Origin: Curvibacter sp.
GTDB taxonomy: Bacteria > Pseudomonadota > Gammaproteobacteria > Burkholderiales > Burkholderiaceae_C
Length of the DNA stretch: 64,000 bases
Direction: 5' to 3'
Assembly (NCBI GenBank): GCA_020621965.1
Contig: JAHRYV010000001.1
Coordinates: forward strand, 62,001-126,000
Shown: positions 51,611 through 62,469 of the stretch, in pieces
Layout: each line of letters begins with the position of its first letter
How positions within the stretch are numbered: the first letter of the stretch is position 1
Translations under genes and position numbers: made by a program
Notes under the pieces: model-generated
What the model was told of the DNA's origin: nothing
The model's input: only the letters and a program-made list of their open reading frames with translations
Database searches by the model: none

Positions 51611-52225
51611 TCAGCGGGTGAAAGCAAGACGCAGGCCGAAGCCGATCAGGCAGAGGCCGGCAATTTTCTGCAGCACCCGTCCGACCAGGGGATTGGCGCG
51701 CAAGTGGCCGGCCAGGTGGTGCGTGAGCAAGGTCATGCCCAGCCCGTAGAGAAAAGTCAGGAACGCAATCGTCACGGCCATGAAGCCGAAAGTGAGCAAG
51801 CCCTGGTGCGTGGCCGGATCGACGAAGAGCGGAAAGAAGGCCAGGTAGAACATGATGGCCTTGGGGTTGAGCAGGGTGATGAGCATGGCCTGCTTCAGGT
51901 AATGGCCGGTCCTGATCTGGAGTACGGGTGCGGCACCGGGTTTGGCCAGCAACATCATGAGGCCCAGCCAAGCCAGGTAGGCGGCCCCGCCCCACTGCAG
52001 GGCGTTGAAGGCCGCTGGGTAGGCCAGCAGCAGCGCGGCCACGCCAGCGACCGCGGCCCACATCAAGACTTGGTCGCCCAGTATGACACCCAGGGTGGCG
52101 GCCAAGCCACCGCGCACCCCGCCCTTGCTGGTGGAGGTGATCAGCGCCAGATTGCCGGGGCCAGGAATCAGCAGAAAAATGATGACGGTGACGACGAAAG
52201 CGCCGTAGTCGGCTACGCCAAACAT
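51611..52225 (-). CDS. LysE/RhtB-family exporter
   Basis: MFGVADYGAFVVTVIIFLLIPGPGNLALITSTSKGGVRGGLAATLGVILGD. Confidence 0.93.
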   Translation of the reverse strand: MFGVADYGAFVVTVIIFLLIPGPGNLALITSTSKGGVRGGLAATLGVILGDQVLMWAAVAGVAALLLAYPAAFNALQWGGAAYLAWLGLMMLLAKPGAAPVLQIRTGHYLKQAMLITLLNPKAIMFYLAFFPLFVDPATHQGLLTFGFMAVTIAFLTFLYGLGMTLLTHHLAGHLRANPLVGRVLQKIAGLCLIGFGLRLAFTR

Positions 52226-52326
52226 GGGGGATTGGGGTCTTGAGTGGGGCTTGGAGGAAGGGTTGAGTGTACGGCAGCTTTTCTGGCGTTCTGGGCGGCG
52301 GGACTGCTGGTTTGCCCGGGTTTGGG

Positions 52327-52342
52327 TGTTTCACGTGAAACA
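52327..52342. promoter_or_regulatory. parS site 1
   Basis: TGTTTCACGTGAAACA, exact consensus parS palindrome. Confidence 0.95.
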
Positions 52343-52411
52343 AACCTCTTCGTTTTTCGCCTGGATCTTTCCCTGCGGGAGGCATTTGTTTCCCCCCACT
52401 CTCTCCCCCCG

Positions 52412-52441
52412 CCCTCTCTCGCCCCGCCGGGCGAGAGAGGG
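52412..52441. repeat. Hairpin at the head of the left arm of an inverted repeat pair
   Basis: CCCTCTCTCGCCC-CGCC-GGGCGAGAGAGGG, perfect 13-bp arms. Confidence 0.9.
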
Positions 52442-52570
52442 GGCCTGGATTTGGTGGTTGGCGTCTTGGCTACGCTTCTATGAGGCGGGGCGTCGCCACT
52501 GCCTTTGGCCCGCCCGGATTCCTAGGTTGCGGTCGTAGTCAACGGCGCCGAAGTAGTTAGCCACTAACGA

Positions 52571-52589
52571 GGGTTGGCTTCGCCAACCC
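52571..52589. repeat. REP-like hairpin in the spacer of the inverted-repeat pair
   Basis: GGGTTGGC-TTC-GCCAACCC. Confidence 0.85.
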
Positions 52590-52875
52590 ACCGTTTGCGA
52601 AACCGGAGATCCGGAAACCCGCCCCCTCTCTCTCGTCGCTGGCGCGCAGCTGCCAGCCGGTGCCGCACCGACCCAGCGCCATTAACTACGACCGCTTCCG
52701 GGAAATGTGGGGGTTCAAACCACGGCGGCGACCTCGCCCCGGTAGAAGCGTAGCCGGTGCGCAATTCCAAAATCGGGCTCCCCCTTCCCGCCCCGGCGGG
52801 GGTGGGAAGGGGGTGAGGGGGGATAGGGGGGGGAAGAAGAAGCGCCGGCGCAGCCAGAAACTTCGAGGAAAGAAG

Positions 52876-53544
52876 CTAGGCCGAAGCAGAAAGCCTCATC
52901 CAAACAATGCAGCGCTCAGCCCCAAGCCCTGGAACAGAAAGCTGTTCCACGTGAAACACTTCAACCCCGGCCGGGAGCGCCGCCAGCTCCTCCGCCGGCC
53001 GCTTGCCCTTCATCGCCAGCCAGATCCCCGCCGGCGCCAGGGCCTCCCGGGACCAGTGGGTGAAGTCCCCCAGGGAGGCAAAAGCCCGGGAACAGACGAC
53101 GTCGTAGTGGTCATCCAGGTTCTCCACCCGCGCGTGCAGACCCTTGAGGTTGGGCAGCTTCAGGGTCAGGGCCGCCTGCTGAATGAAGGTGGCTTTCTTG
53201 GCCACCGTGTCCACGCAACTCACGGCCACCTCCGGGCAGCAGATGGCGATGACCACACCCGGCAGGCCGGCACCGGAACCGACGTCGAGCAACCGGAAGC
53301 CCAACCCGGCCGCCGGCTGGCGACCGGCCAGCTGTTGTTGTAGCGGCCGGATCACGGCCAGGCTGTCGAGCAGGTGGTGGGTCAGCATCTCGGCCGGATC
53401 GCGCACGGCCGTCAGGTTGTAGACCTTGGTCCATTTCTGGATCAGGGCCAGGTAGTCCAGCAGCTGGGTGAGCTGGTGCTCGGACAAGACCAGGCCGAGC
53501 TCGGCCACCCCGCTTTTCAGGGTCTCTTTCAATTCCAGGTTCAT
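52876..53544 (-). CDS. rsmG: 16S rRNA m7G methyltransferase
   Basis: [38 protein letters not shown]; adjacent to mnmG. Confidence 0.95.
   Translation of the reverse strand: MNLELKETLKSGVAELGLVLSEHQLTQLLDYLALIQKWTKVYNLTAVRDPAEMLTHHLLDSLAVIRPLQQQLAGRQPAAGLGFRLLDVGSGAGLPGVVIAICCPEVAVSCVDTVAKKATFIQQAALTLKLPNLKGLHARVENLDDHYDVVCSRAFASLGDFTHWSREALAPAGIWLAMKGKRPAEELAALPAGVEVFHVEQLSVPGLGAERCIVWMRLSASA
52943..52958. promoter_or_regulatory. parS-like site 2, inside rsmG
   Basis: TGTTCCACGTGAAACA, one mismatch to consensus; encodes part of VFHVEQ. Confidence 0.85.
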
Positions 53545-53861
53545 GCGGCCTTGGCCTCTTCGGTCTTGGCGAAGCCGCGGAAGCCGCCCTTTTTCAGGTG
53601 GATCAGCAGCAGCGAAATGCTGGCCGGGGTGATGCCGGAGATGCGCGAAGCCTGGCCCAGGGTTTCCGGGCGGTGCTTCTGCAGCTTCTGCCGGGCTTCG
53701 ATGGACAGGGCCGTGACGGCCATGTAGTCCAGGTCGGCCGGGAGCTTGAGGCCTTCGTAGTAGGAGGCCCGTTCCACTTCGTCCTTCTGGCGGTCGATGT
53801 AGCCGGAATACTTGGCGGCGATCTCGATCTGCTCGACCACCGGGGCGGCCAGCTCGCCCAG

Positions 53862-53877
53862 TGTTTCACGTGAAACA
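53862..53877. promoter_or_regulatory. parS site 3, inside mnmG
   Basis: TGTTTCACGTGAAACA, exact consensus; encodes DVSRET. Confidence 0.94.
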
Positions 53878-54050
53878 TCGGGGTTGCCGTACTTGCCGCC
53901 ATCCAGGGACATCAGGCCGGCGTAGCTCACATCGGGCCGGCGCAGCAGGTCGAACAAGTTGTACTCGCGCTCGATGCTGGTGCCCAGCACCCGCTCGGCT
54001 TCGGCCGCGGCCAGGATGCTCGGGTTGACCCAGGTGGCTTTGAGGCGTTC

Positions 54051-54066
54051 GGTTTCACGTGAAACA
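54051..54066. promoter_or_regulatory. parS-like site 4, inside mnmG
   Basis: GGTTTCACGTGAAACA, one mismatch; encodes AVSRET. Confidence 0.85.
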
Positions 54067-55667
54067 GCGTCGCGCTTGCGGCAGAAGGCGTCCCAGCGGG
54101 CATCGTCCACCAGGCCCAGCTGGCGCCCGGTTTCGGTCAGGCGCAGGTCGGCATTGTCCTCGCGCAGCTGCAGACGGAACTCGGCCCGGCTGGTGAACAT
54201 GCGGTAGGGCTCGGTCACGCCCTGGGTGGTCAGGTCGTCGACCAGCACACCCAGGTAGGCTTCGTCACGGCGCGGCTGCCAAGCAGATTCGCCGCGGCAC
54301 TGCAGGGCAGCATTGATGCCGGCAAACAGGCCCTGGGCTGCCGCCTCTTCATAACCCGTGGTGCCGTTGATCTGGCCGGCAAAAAACAGGCCGCCGATCT
54401 GTTTGGTCTCGAAGCTCCCCTTGAGTTCGCGCGGATCGAAGTAGTCGTACTCGATGGCGTAGCCGGGGCGCAGGATGTGCGCGTTCTCCAGCCCCTTCAT
54501 GGAACGCACCAACGCGTACTGAATGTCGAAAGGCAGGCTGGTCGAAATGCCGTTGGGGTAGTACTCGTGGGTTGTCAGGCCTTCGGGCTCCAGGAAGATC
54601 TGGTGGCTGTCCTTGTCGGCGAAGCGGTTGATCTTGTCTTCCACGCTGGGGCAATAACGCGGCCCACGCCTCGATCTTGCCGGTGAACATCGGGCTGCGG
54701 TCAAAGCCGGAACGGATGATCTCGTGCGTGCGTTCGTTGGTGTGGGTGATCCAGCACGGCAGCTGCTGCGGGTGCATGGCCGCGTGGCCCATGAAGCTGA
54801 ACACCGGCACGCCCTGCTCCTCGTTCAAACCGCCGGGCACGCCATCGCCCGGCTGCTCGGTGCATTGCGAGAAGTCGATGGACCGACCATCGATACGCGG
54901 CGGAGTGCCGGTCTTCAGCCGGCCCTGCGGCAGCTTGAGTTCTTTGAGCCGGGCCGACAGGCTGACCGCCGGCGGGTCCCCGGCGCGGCCGGCGGCGTAG
55001 TTGTTCAGGCCGACGTGGATCTTGCCGTCCAGGAAAGTCCCCGCCGTCAGCACCACGGTGCGGCTGCGGAACTTGATGCCGACCTGGGTCACGGCGCCCA
55101 CGACACGGTCACCCTCCACCATCAGGTCGTCCACGGCCTGCTGGAACAGCCAGAGATTGGGCTGGTTCTCCAGCCGGCGGCGGATGGCCGCCTTATAAAG
55201 AATGCGGTCGGCCTGGGCGCGGGTGGCGCGCACGGCCGGGCCCTTGGAGCTGTTGAGAATGCGGAACTGGATGCCGCCCTCGTCCGTGGCGATGGCCATG
55301 GCGCCGCCCAGCGCGTCCACCTCTTTCACCAGGTGGCCCTTGCCGATGCCGCCGATGGAGGGGTTGCAGCTCATCTGGCCCAGGGTCTCGATGTTGTGCG
55401 TCAGCAGCAGGGTCCTGGCACCCATGCGCGCGGACGCCAGCGCGGCTTCCGTGCCGGCATGGCCGCCGCCAACGACAATGACATCGAATTCTTGTGGGTA
55501 AAGCATGGAAAATCCGGGAGAGTGAGCGCATCCTGCGCCGGCGGACGCCGCCAGCCGCGGCGCCGAAAGACCCGATTTTAGCCGCTCCCGGCCATTTTGG
55601 CGACAATAGGGGCTATTGCCCCGCGTCCAGCGGCCCTCTTCAGCTACAACTTCAATAGCACTCCCGC

Positions 55668-55925
55668 ATGGATTGCCGCCCCGGCTGCGCTGCCTGCTGC
55701 ATCGCCCCTTCGATTTCCAGCCCCATCCCTGGCATGCCCCAAGGCAAACCGGCCGGGGTGCGTTGCGTGCAGCTGGACGCCGCCAACCGCTGCCTGATCT
55801 TCGGCCGGCCCGAGCGGCCCGCAGTGTGCAGCAGCCTGGCGCCCGCGCCCGCGATGTGCGGCGATTCAGCCGAACAGGCCCTGTTCTATCTGAACCGGCT
55901 GGAAAAAGAAACCGCGCCGACCTGA
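55668..55925 (+). CDS. YkgJ-family cysteine cluster protein
   Basis: [37 protein letters not shown], Cys-cluster motif. Confidence 0.9.
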   Translation: MDCRPGCAACCIAPSISSPIPGMPQGKPAGVRCVQLDAANRCLIFGRPERPAVCSSLAPAPAMCGDSAEQALFYLNRLEKETAPT

Positions 55926-55984
55926 GACAGGCGGGCGCGGCTGGAACAAAGCAAGCTTCTTGTTGTTCTTCGCTCTTGTTCTTC

Positions 55985-57439
55985 TTAAAACGGGTAGTGA
56001 CGCGGCGTGGTCTGCATGGTAATCCAACGCAGCTCGGTGAACTCGGCGATGCCGGCCTTGCCGCCGAAGCGACCGATGCCGGAACCCTTGACGCCGCCGA
56101 AGGGCATCTGCGCCTCGTCGTGCACCGTGGGGCCGTTGACGTGGCAGATGCCGGAGTCGATGCGGCGCGCCACGTTGAAGGCGCGGGCGATGTCACCACC
56201 GAAGACGGCGGCCGACAGGCCGTACTCGTTGTCGTTGGCGCAGGCCACGGCTTCTTCCACGCCGTTGACACGCACGACGGCCTTGACCGGGCCGAACGTC
56301 TCCTCGTGGTAGATCTTCATGGCTGGGGTCACGTGGTCCAGGATGGTGGCGGGCATCAGCGTGGTGGTCGCCTTCTCGCCGCAGACCAGTTTGGCGCCCT
56401 TGGCCAGCGCATCGTCGATCAGCGCATTGCAGTGCTCCACCGTGCTCATGCCGATCACCGAGCCCAGCACCACCGGCTCGGGCTTGCGCGGATCACCCAG
56501 CGGCAGGTTGCGGGCCTTGTCGGCGAACTTCTTCACAAAGGCGTCGGCGATCTTCTGGTCCACGATGATGCGCTCGGTGCTCATGCAGATCTGGCCGCTG
56601 TTGGCAAAACAGCCGAAGGCCGCGCCGTTGACGGCGTCATCGATATCAGCGTCATCCAGGATCACCATGGGCGCCTTGCCGCCCAGCTCCAGCACCACGG
56701 GCTTGAGATAGCGGGCGCAGGTCATGGCGATGATCTTGCCGATCTTGGTGGACCCGGTGAAGTTCACGCGCCGCACGGCCGGATGCGCCACCATGGCTTC
56801 CACCACGGCACCGGCGTCGGCCGGGGCATTGGTGATGTAGTTCACCACGCCGGGCGGGAAACCCGCCTCCATCAAGGCTTCGATGATGAGCTGGTGGGTG
56901 CGCGGGCAGTTCTCCGAACCTTTCAGGATCACGGTGTTGCCGCAAGCCAGCGGAGTGGCGATGGCGCGCACGGCCAGGATGATGGGCGCGTTCCAGGGCG
57001 CGATGCCCAGCACCACGCCGGCAGGCTGGCGCACACCCATGGCCAGGGACCCCGGCACATCAGAGGGAATCACCTCGCCCGCGACCTGGGTGGTCAGCGC
57101 GGCGGCCTCGCGCAGCATGCCGGCGGCCAGCATGACGTTGAAGCCGGCCCACATGCCGGTTGCGCCGGTCTCGGCACCCACGGCCTCGATGAACTTGGGT
57201 GTCTTGCCTTCCAGTGCGTCGGCGGCTTTGAGCAGCAGCATACGACGCTCGGTCGGGCCGGTCTGGCTCCAGGTCTTGAAGGCTTCGGCGGCGGCATCAC
57301 AGGCCATCACGGCATCGGCCGGCGAGGCGGCTGGGGCACGCGTCGCCACGCTGCCGTCGAGCGGGTTGCGGCGCTCGAAGGTGGCGCCGCGCTCGGCCGT
57401 CACCTTGAGGCCGTTGATGAGCATGGACATATCGGACAT
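55985..57439 (-). CDS. Aldehyde dehydrogenase (aromatic/vanillin DH-like)
   Basis: [70 protein letters not shown]. Confidence 0.92.
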   Translation of the reverse strand: MSDMSMLINGLKVTAERGATFERRNPLDGSVATRAPAASPADAVMACDAAAEAFKTWSQTGPTERRMLLLKAADALEGKTPKFIEAVGAETGATGMWAGFNVMLAAGMLREAAALTTQVAGEVIPSDVPGSLAMGVRQPAGVVLGIAPWNAPIILAVRAIATPLACGNTVILKGSENCPRTHQLIIEALMEAGFPPGVVNYITNAPADAGAVVEAMVAHPAVRRVNFTGSTKIGKIIAMTCARYLKPVVLELGGKAPMVILDDADIDDAVNGAAFGCFANSGQICMSTERIIVDQKIADAFVKKFADKARNLPLGDPRKPEPVVLGSVIGMSTVEHCNALIDDALAKGAKLVCGEKATTTLMPATILDHVTPAMKIYHEETFGPVKAVVRVNGVEEAVACANDNEYGLSAAVFGGDIARAFNVARRIDSGICHVNGPTVHDEAQMPFGGVKGSGIGRFGGKAGIAEFTELRWITMQTTPRHYPF

Positions 57440-57466
57440 GGTTTTCTCCTTCAGGGGATCGGTTTG

Positions 57467-58269
<803 letters not shown>

Positions 58270-58273
<4 letters not shown>

Positions 58274-59076
58274 GCGGCCACCTCCTCGTCCTGGCTCGCG
58301 GGCTCGGCCATCTCGTCACCCAGATAGGCTTCAATGACCTCGGGGTTGCGCACCACGTTGTGCGGCGTGTCGTCGGCGATCTTGCGGCCCTGGTGCAGCA
58401 CGATGACGCGCTCCACATGGCGCAGCAAGGTCGTTACGGCGTGTTCGATCCAGATCACGGTCAGGTCCAGCTCGTCGCGCAAGCGGCGGATCAGGCGGGC
58501 CATCTCCTCGATCTCGGCTTCGGTCAGGCCGGCGGCCACTTCGTCCAGCAGCAGGAGCTTCGGCCTAGTGGCCAAGGCCATGCCGATCTCCAGCAGGCGC
58601 TGCTGCGAAGGCGTGATGGCCGCGGCCGGCAGCTCGGCCTGGGCCGAGAGGCCGATGAGCTGCAGGATGCTCATGGCATCACGCAGCGCCCATGGCACAC
58701 CGAGCTCGTCGCCCCAGAAGACGTACTTGCGGCGGCGACGCCCGGCGAACTTGAGGCCGAACTCGATGTTGGCGACCACCGGCATGTCGGGGAAGACGCG
58801 CGGCGTCTGGAAGGTGCGCGCCACGCCGTGGGCGGCAAAGCGGTGCGGACCCCGCCCCGTCAGATTGCGCCCGTTGGAAACCAGACGGCCCGAGGTCGGA
58901 ACAAGTACTCCGGAGATCGCATTGAAGAAGGTGGTCTTGCCGGCACCGTTGGGACCGATGATGCCCACCAGTTCACCGGGCGCAAAACTGGCGCTGACGG
59001 CGTCCACGGCCACCAGGCCACCAAAACGCACGGTCACGTTGTGCGCCTCCAGCAAAGGCGTGATGTGCTCAGACAA
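58270..59076 (-). CDS. livG: Branched-chain-type ABC transporter ATP-binding protein (TTG start overlapping livM stop)
   Basis: LVGIIGPNGAGKTTFFNAISGVLVPTSGRL, TPSQQRLLEIGMALATRPKLLLLDEVAAGL. Confidence 0.9.
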
Positions 59077-60097
59077 AGTGGCTCTCCTTCTCGCGGCGCT
59101 TGGCGCGCTGCTTCTCACGTTCCTTCTCGCCACTCAACTCGCTGCGGATGTCACGCGCCCAGGCACGGCTGTCGTTCCACCAGTCCTTGAACGTGGCCCA
59201 GCGCAGCGAGGCCAGGCCGCCGGGCAGGTACAGCACGCACAGGATGAGCAGCAGGCCCAGCGACATCAGGTAGATCTGCGGGAACTGCAAGCGCAGCGAC
59301 TCGGCCAGCACGCTGAAGATGATGGCGGCCAGCAAGGGGCCCCAGAGCGTGAGCACGCCGCCGATCAGGGTGATCAGCACGGTCTGGAAACCGATGAAGG
59401 GGTTGAACACGGTGTGCGGGTCGATATAGGTCCAGCGCACCGCCATCGCCGCACCGACCGCGCCGGCAAAGGCGGCGGTGATCGCAAAACCCGCGATCTT
59501 GACCAGCCGCGTGTTCACGCCCAGGGTCTGGGCCCGCTGCTCGTCCGCGCCTATGCCCATGAGGGCCAGGCCAAAGCGTGTGCGCCGCACCACGATGGAG
59601 GTGGCCACCGCCAGCAGGGCCAGGGCCAGCATGGTCAGGTAGATGGTGTCGCGCTCGGGGACCACGGTCAGGACGCGCCCCACGGTGCCGGTGACCGTCT
59701 TCTCGAAATAGGTCACGGCGTGCAGGATGAGCTCGGTCATGCCGAAGGTCAGCACGGCGAAGTAGGTGCCGCGCAGGTGCAGCACGGCCGCGCCCATGAC
59801 GATGGCCACCAGCACGGCGATGCCCGCCCCGATGGCGATGGTCTCGACCCAGCTGAACTGGCCCAGGAGGATGGCGCTGGTGTAGGCGCCGATGCCGAAG
59901 AAGGCCGAGGTGGCCAGCGACAGGTAACGCGTGCTGCCGCAGAACAGGCCCCAGCTCGAAGACAGGGCCACGTACATCAGGCAGGTCAGCGCCATGGAAA
60001 CCACAAACTCGCTGGCATAGAACGGCAGGGCCAAACACCAACCGGCAAAGGCCAGCAGCACCAGCAGGTCGCGGATGAGGAATTGGCGGGAATTCAT
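59069..60097 (-). CDS. livM: Branched-chain-type ABC transporter permease
   Basis: LivM-type permease: MGIGADEQRAQTLGVNTRLVKIAGFAITAAFAGAVGAAMA. Confidence 0.9.
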   Translation of the reverse strand: MNSRQFLIRDLLVLLAFAGWCLALPFYASEFVVSMALTCLMYVALSSSWGLFCGSTRYLSLATSAFFGIGAYTSAILLGQFSWVETIAIGAGIAVLVAIVMGAAVLHLRGTYFAVLTFGMTELILHAVTYFEKTVTGTVGRVLTVVPERDTIYLTMLALALLAVATSIVVRRTRFGLALMGIGADEQRAQTLGVNTRLVKIAGFAITAAFAGAVGAAMAVRWTYIDPHTVFNPFIGFQTVLITLIGGVLTLWGPLLAAIIFSVLAESLRLQFPQIYLMSLGLLLILCVLYLPGGLASLRWATFKDWWNDSRAWARDIRSELSGEKEREKQRAKRREKESHFV

Positions 60098-60984
60098 GCC
60101 TTGCGTCCTTTACGGGCAAACAGACCTTCGGGGCGCAGCAAGAGTACGGCGATGAACACCGCGTAGGACAGCAGGGCCTTGAGCGAGGGGTTGGTGAAGT
60201 GCATACCCAGGGCCTCGATCACGCCGAGGAACAGGCCGCCAAGCAGTGCGCCGCTCATGCTGCCGAAGCCGCCGAGGGTGATGACAATCAGCGCCGTCAC
60301 GGTGTAGGGCTGGCCCATATAGGGGGTGATGGTGTAGGCCATGGACAGCAGCGCGCCGGCGATGCCCGAGAGGCCCAGGCCGATGCCGAACATCAGCGGG
60401 TGCAGGCGTTTGGTGTCGATGCCCATGAGCTGCGCGCCGATGGGCGACTGCATCAGGGCGCACACGCCCTTGCCCAGCAGCGTCATGCGCAAGAGCACGA
60501 TGAGCGCGCCCGAGAACAGCAGGGCCAGGAAAAAGACCAGCAACTTGTTGGCGGCGAACTGCACCTGACCAAACTTCACGGGCTCGGTCAGGTAGTCGTA
60601 ACCGCGCAAGTCACCACCCCAGAGCCAGGACACGAAGTTCTGCACCAGGAACATCAAGCCGAAAGCCACCATGAGGCCACGCGCCTCGAACACGTCGAGG
60701 TTGGGCGAAGTGGCGGTGAGGCGGCGGAAGCACAGGAAGTGCAGCACGACACCGAGCACCATCAGCACGAGAAAGGCTACGGGCACCATGAGCAGGGGTG
60801 AAATGCCGAACTGCGTCTGGACCAGCCAGGTCAGGTAGGCGCCCACCATGAGGAACTCCCCATGGGCGATGTTGAGGATGCGCATCAGGCCGTACTGGAG
60901 GTTCAGCCCCAGGGCGACCAGCGCATAGATGCCGCCGGTGATGAGACCGGAGGCGATCAGTTCTAGCCAGGCAGTGATGGACAT
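60094..60984 (-). CDS. livH: Branched-chain-type ABC transporter permease
   Basis: MSITAWLELIASGLITGGIYALVALGLNLQYGLMRILNIAHGEFLMVGAY. Confidence 0.92.
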   Translation of the reverse strand: MSITAWLELIASGLITGGIYALVALGLNLQYGLMRILNIAHGEFLMVGAYLTWLVQTQFGISPLLMVPVAFLVLMVLGVVLHFLCFRRLTATSPNLDVFEARGLMVAFGLMFLVQNFVSWLWGGDLRGYDYLTEPVKFGQVQFAANKLLVFFLALLFSGALIVLLRMTLLGKGVCALMQSPIGAQLMGIDTKRLHPLMFGIGLGLSGIAGALLSMAYTITPYMGQPYTVTALIVITLGGFGSMSGALLGGLFLGVIEALGMHFTNPSLKALLSYAVFIAVLLLRPEGLFARKGRKA

Positions 60985-61028
60985 ATCGAGAAGGTTCCGC
61001 CCACCCCTGCCGGAGCAGAAGCGGGCGG

Positions 61029-61060
61029 AAAAAAGAAACAAGGACGGGTCAGAGACCCGT
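61029..61060 (-). terminator. Hairpin plus T-rich tract between the binding-protein and permease genes
   Basis: Minus strand ACGGGTC-TCT-GACCCGT followed by CCTTGTTTCTTTTTT. Confidence 0.7.
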
Positions 61061-61072
61061 CACAGGGAAGAA

Positions 61073-62263
61073 TCACCAAACCGGTTTCGGCGCCAGCTTG
61101 GCAGTAGCGACCTTGGCCGGCCACACCACCTCGAACTCGCCCTTTTGCCACTGGCCCACGGTGCCCGGGGTGCCCACGTTCTCGCTGCCGACGAACTTGA
61201 TGTCGCCCAGGATGGTCTTGTGCGTGGTGTTGGCCACGTAGTCACGGATGGCCTTGCGATCCAGGCCGTGCGTCTTGACCGCATTGGTCAGGATCTCCAG
61301 GCCGGCCCAGGTCGCGCCGCTGGCCCAGCGGTCGGGCTCCTTGCCGCCGAACTTCTTGGTGTGCGCGTCGAAGTAGGCCTTGGCGCCGGGGCTGGTCTTG
61401 CCATTCCACGAGCCCATGCCCAGCACGCCTTCGGCACCGGCCGGCGTCATGACGTTGCGGTAGAGCTGGAAGGCGGTACCGACCGAGGCGTAGAAGTACT
61501 TGGGGTTGAAACCGATCTCCTTGGCCTGCTTGCTGGCCAGGATGGTGTCGGGCGGGTAGGTGAAACCGACGAAGGCGTCCGGGTTCTTGTCCTTCATGGA
61601 GCGCAGCACGGGCGACAGGTCCTTGACGCCACCGGGGTAGCTCTTGTCTTCCACCATGCTGATGCCCGAGCCCTGCAGCGCCACTTTCAGCGCGGCGTAG
61701 TTCTCCAGGCCGAACAGGTCGTCCACGTAGATGACGGCGATGGTCTTGGCGCCATTGGCCTTGAGCATGTCGACCAGGGCCTCGCACATGGGCTTGGGCT
61801 GCTGCAGCAGCAGGAAGAAGTAGGGCAGCTTCATCTCGATCAGGCGCTTGGACAGGGCCGTGGGCGCCAGGAAGGGATATTGGAAGCGGTTGGCCAACGG
61901 GGCCACGGCGAAGTTGGCATTCGACCCCCAGGGTGGCAGCACCAGGTCGACCTTGTCGCTACCCATGAGCTTTTCATAGGAGCGCACGCAGGTCTCGATG
62001 TCGCTGCGGTCGTCGGAGCTGATCAGCTCGATCGGGCGCTTTTCGCCCTTGACGTTCAGGCCGCCGGCGGCGTTCTGCTGCTCGGCCCACAGCAGGTAGT
62101 TGGGCTCCTGGCTGACCTGGGCGCCGCCGGTCCACGGACCGGTGCGGGCAATGGCATAACCCACGCGCACCGGCGCGGCTGCGAACAGGTGCGGGGCAAA
62201 GGCGGCGGTGCCGACGGCGGCGGCCGTGCCCTTGAGCAGGGTGCGTTTAGTCTGTTGAACCAT
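61073..62263 (-). CDS. ABC transporter substrate-binding protein (LivK-like)
   Basis: Tat/Sec-like leader TLLKGTAAAVGTAAFAPHLFAAAPVRVGYAIARTGPWTGGAQVSQEPNYLLWAEQ. Confidence 0.9.
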   Translation of the reverse strand: MVQQTKRTLLKGTAAAVGTAAFAPHLFAAAPVRVGYAIARTGPWTGGAQVSQEPNYLLWAEQQNAAGGLNVKGEKRPIELISSDDRSDIETCVRSYEKLMGSDKVDLVLPPWGSNANFAVAPLANRFQYPFLAPTALSKRLIEMKLPYFFLLLQQPKPMCEALVDMLKANGAKTIAVIYVDDLFGLENYAALKVALQGSGISMVEDKSYPGGVKDLSPVLRSMKDKNPDAFVGFTYPPDTILASKQAKEIGFNPKYFYASVGTAFQLYRNVMTPAGAEGVLGMGSWNGKTSPGAKAYFDAHTKKFGGKEPDRWASGATWAGLEILTNAVKTHGLDRKAIRDYVANTTHKTILGDIKFVGSENVGTPGTVGQWQKGEFEVVWPAKVATAKLAPKPVW

Positions 62264-62469
62264 GGTGTCTCCAGTGGAAGTTGCTTCAGGAATGGCGCAC
62301 AGCCATCCTAAGAAGCCGGCGCGCCGACGGCTTTGCTGAACGTGCACAAAGTAGTTGACGGTTCATGCAAGAGCATTAGGGTTAACCCGTCTCCACGGGT
62401 TTGCCCGGGCGCCGATCCACCCCATAATCCCGCGATGATGCAGAGCCTCGCCCTCCCACGGAGTCCCGC

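Larger units (their letters stand above)
52412..52813. repeat. Diverged inverted-repeat pair (left about 52412-52555; right about 52672-52813)
   Basis: Shared blocks in inverted order: terminal GC-rich hairpin, GGCTACGCTTCTA (52468-52480 / 52743-52755) and GCGGTCGTAGT (52529-52539 / 52685-52695). Confidence 0.8.
53541..55506 (-). pseudogene. mnmG: tRNA modification enzyme MnmG (GidA), frame broken at about 54658-54672
   Basis: N-part [29 protein letters not shown]...FTGKIE; C-part [27 protein letters not shown] in another frame. Restoring one G and one C gives [20 protein letters not shown]. Confidence 0.92.
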
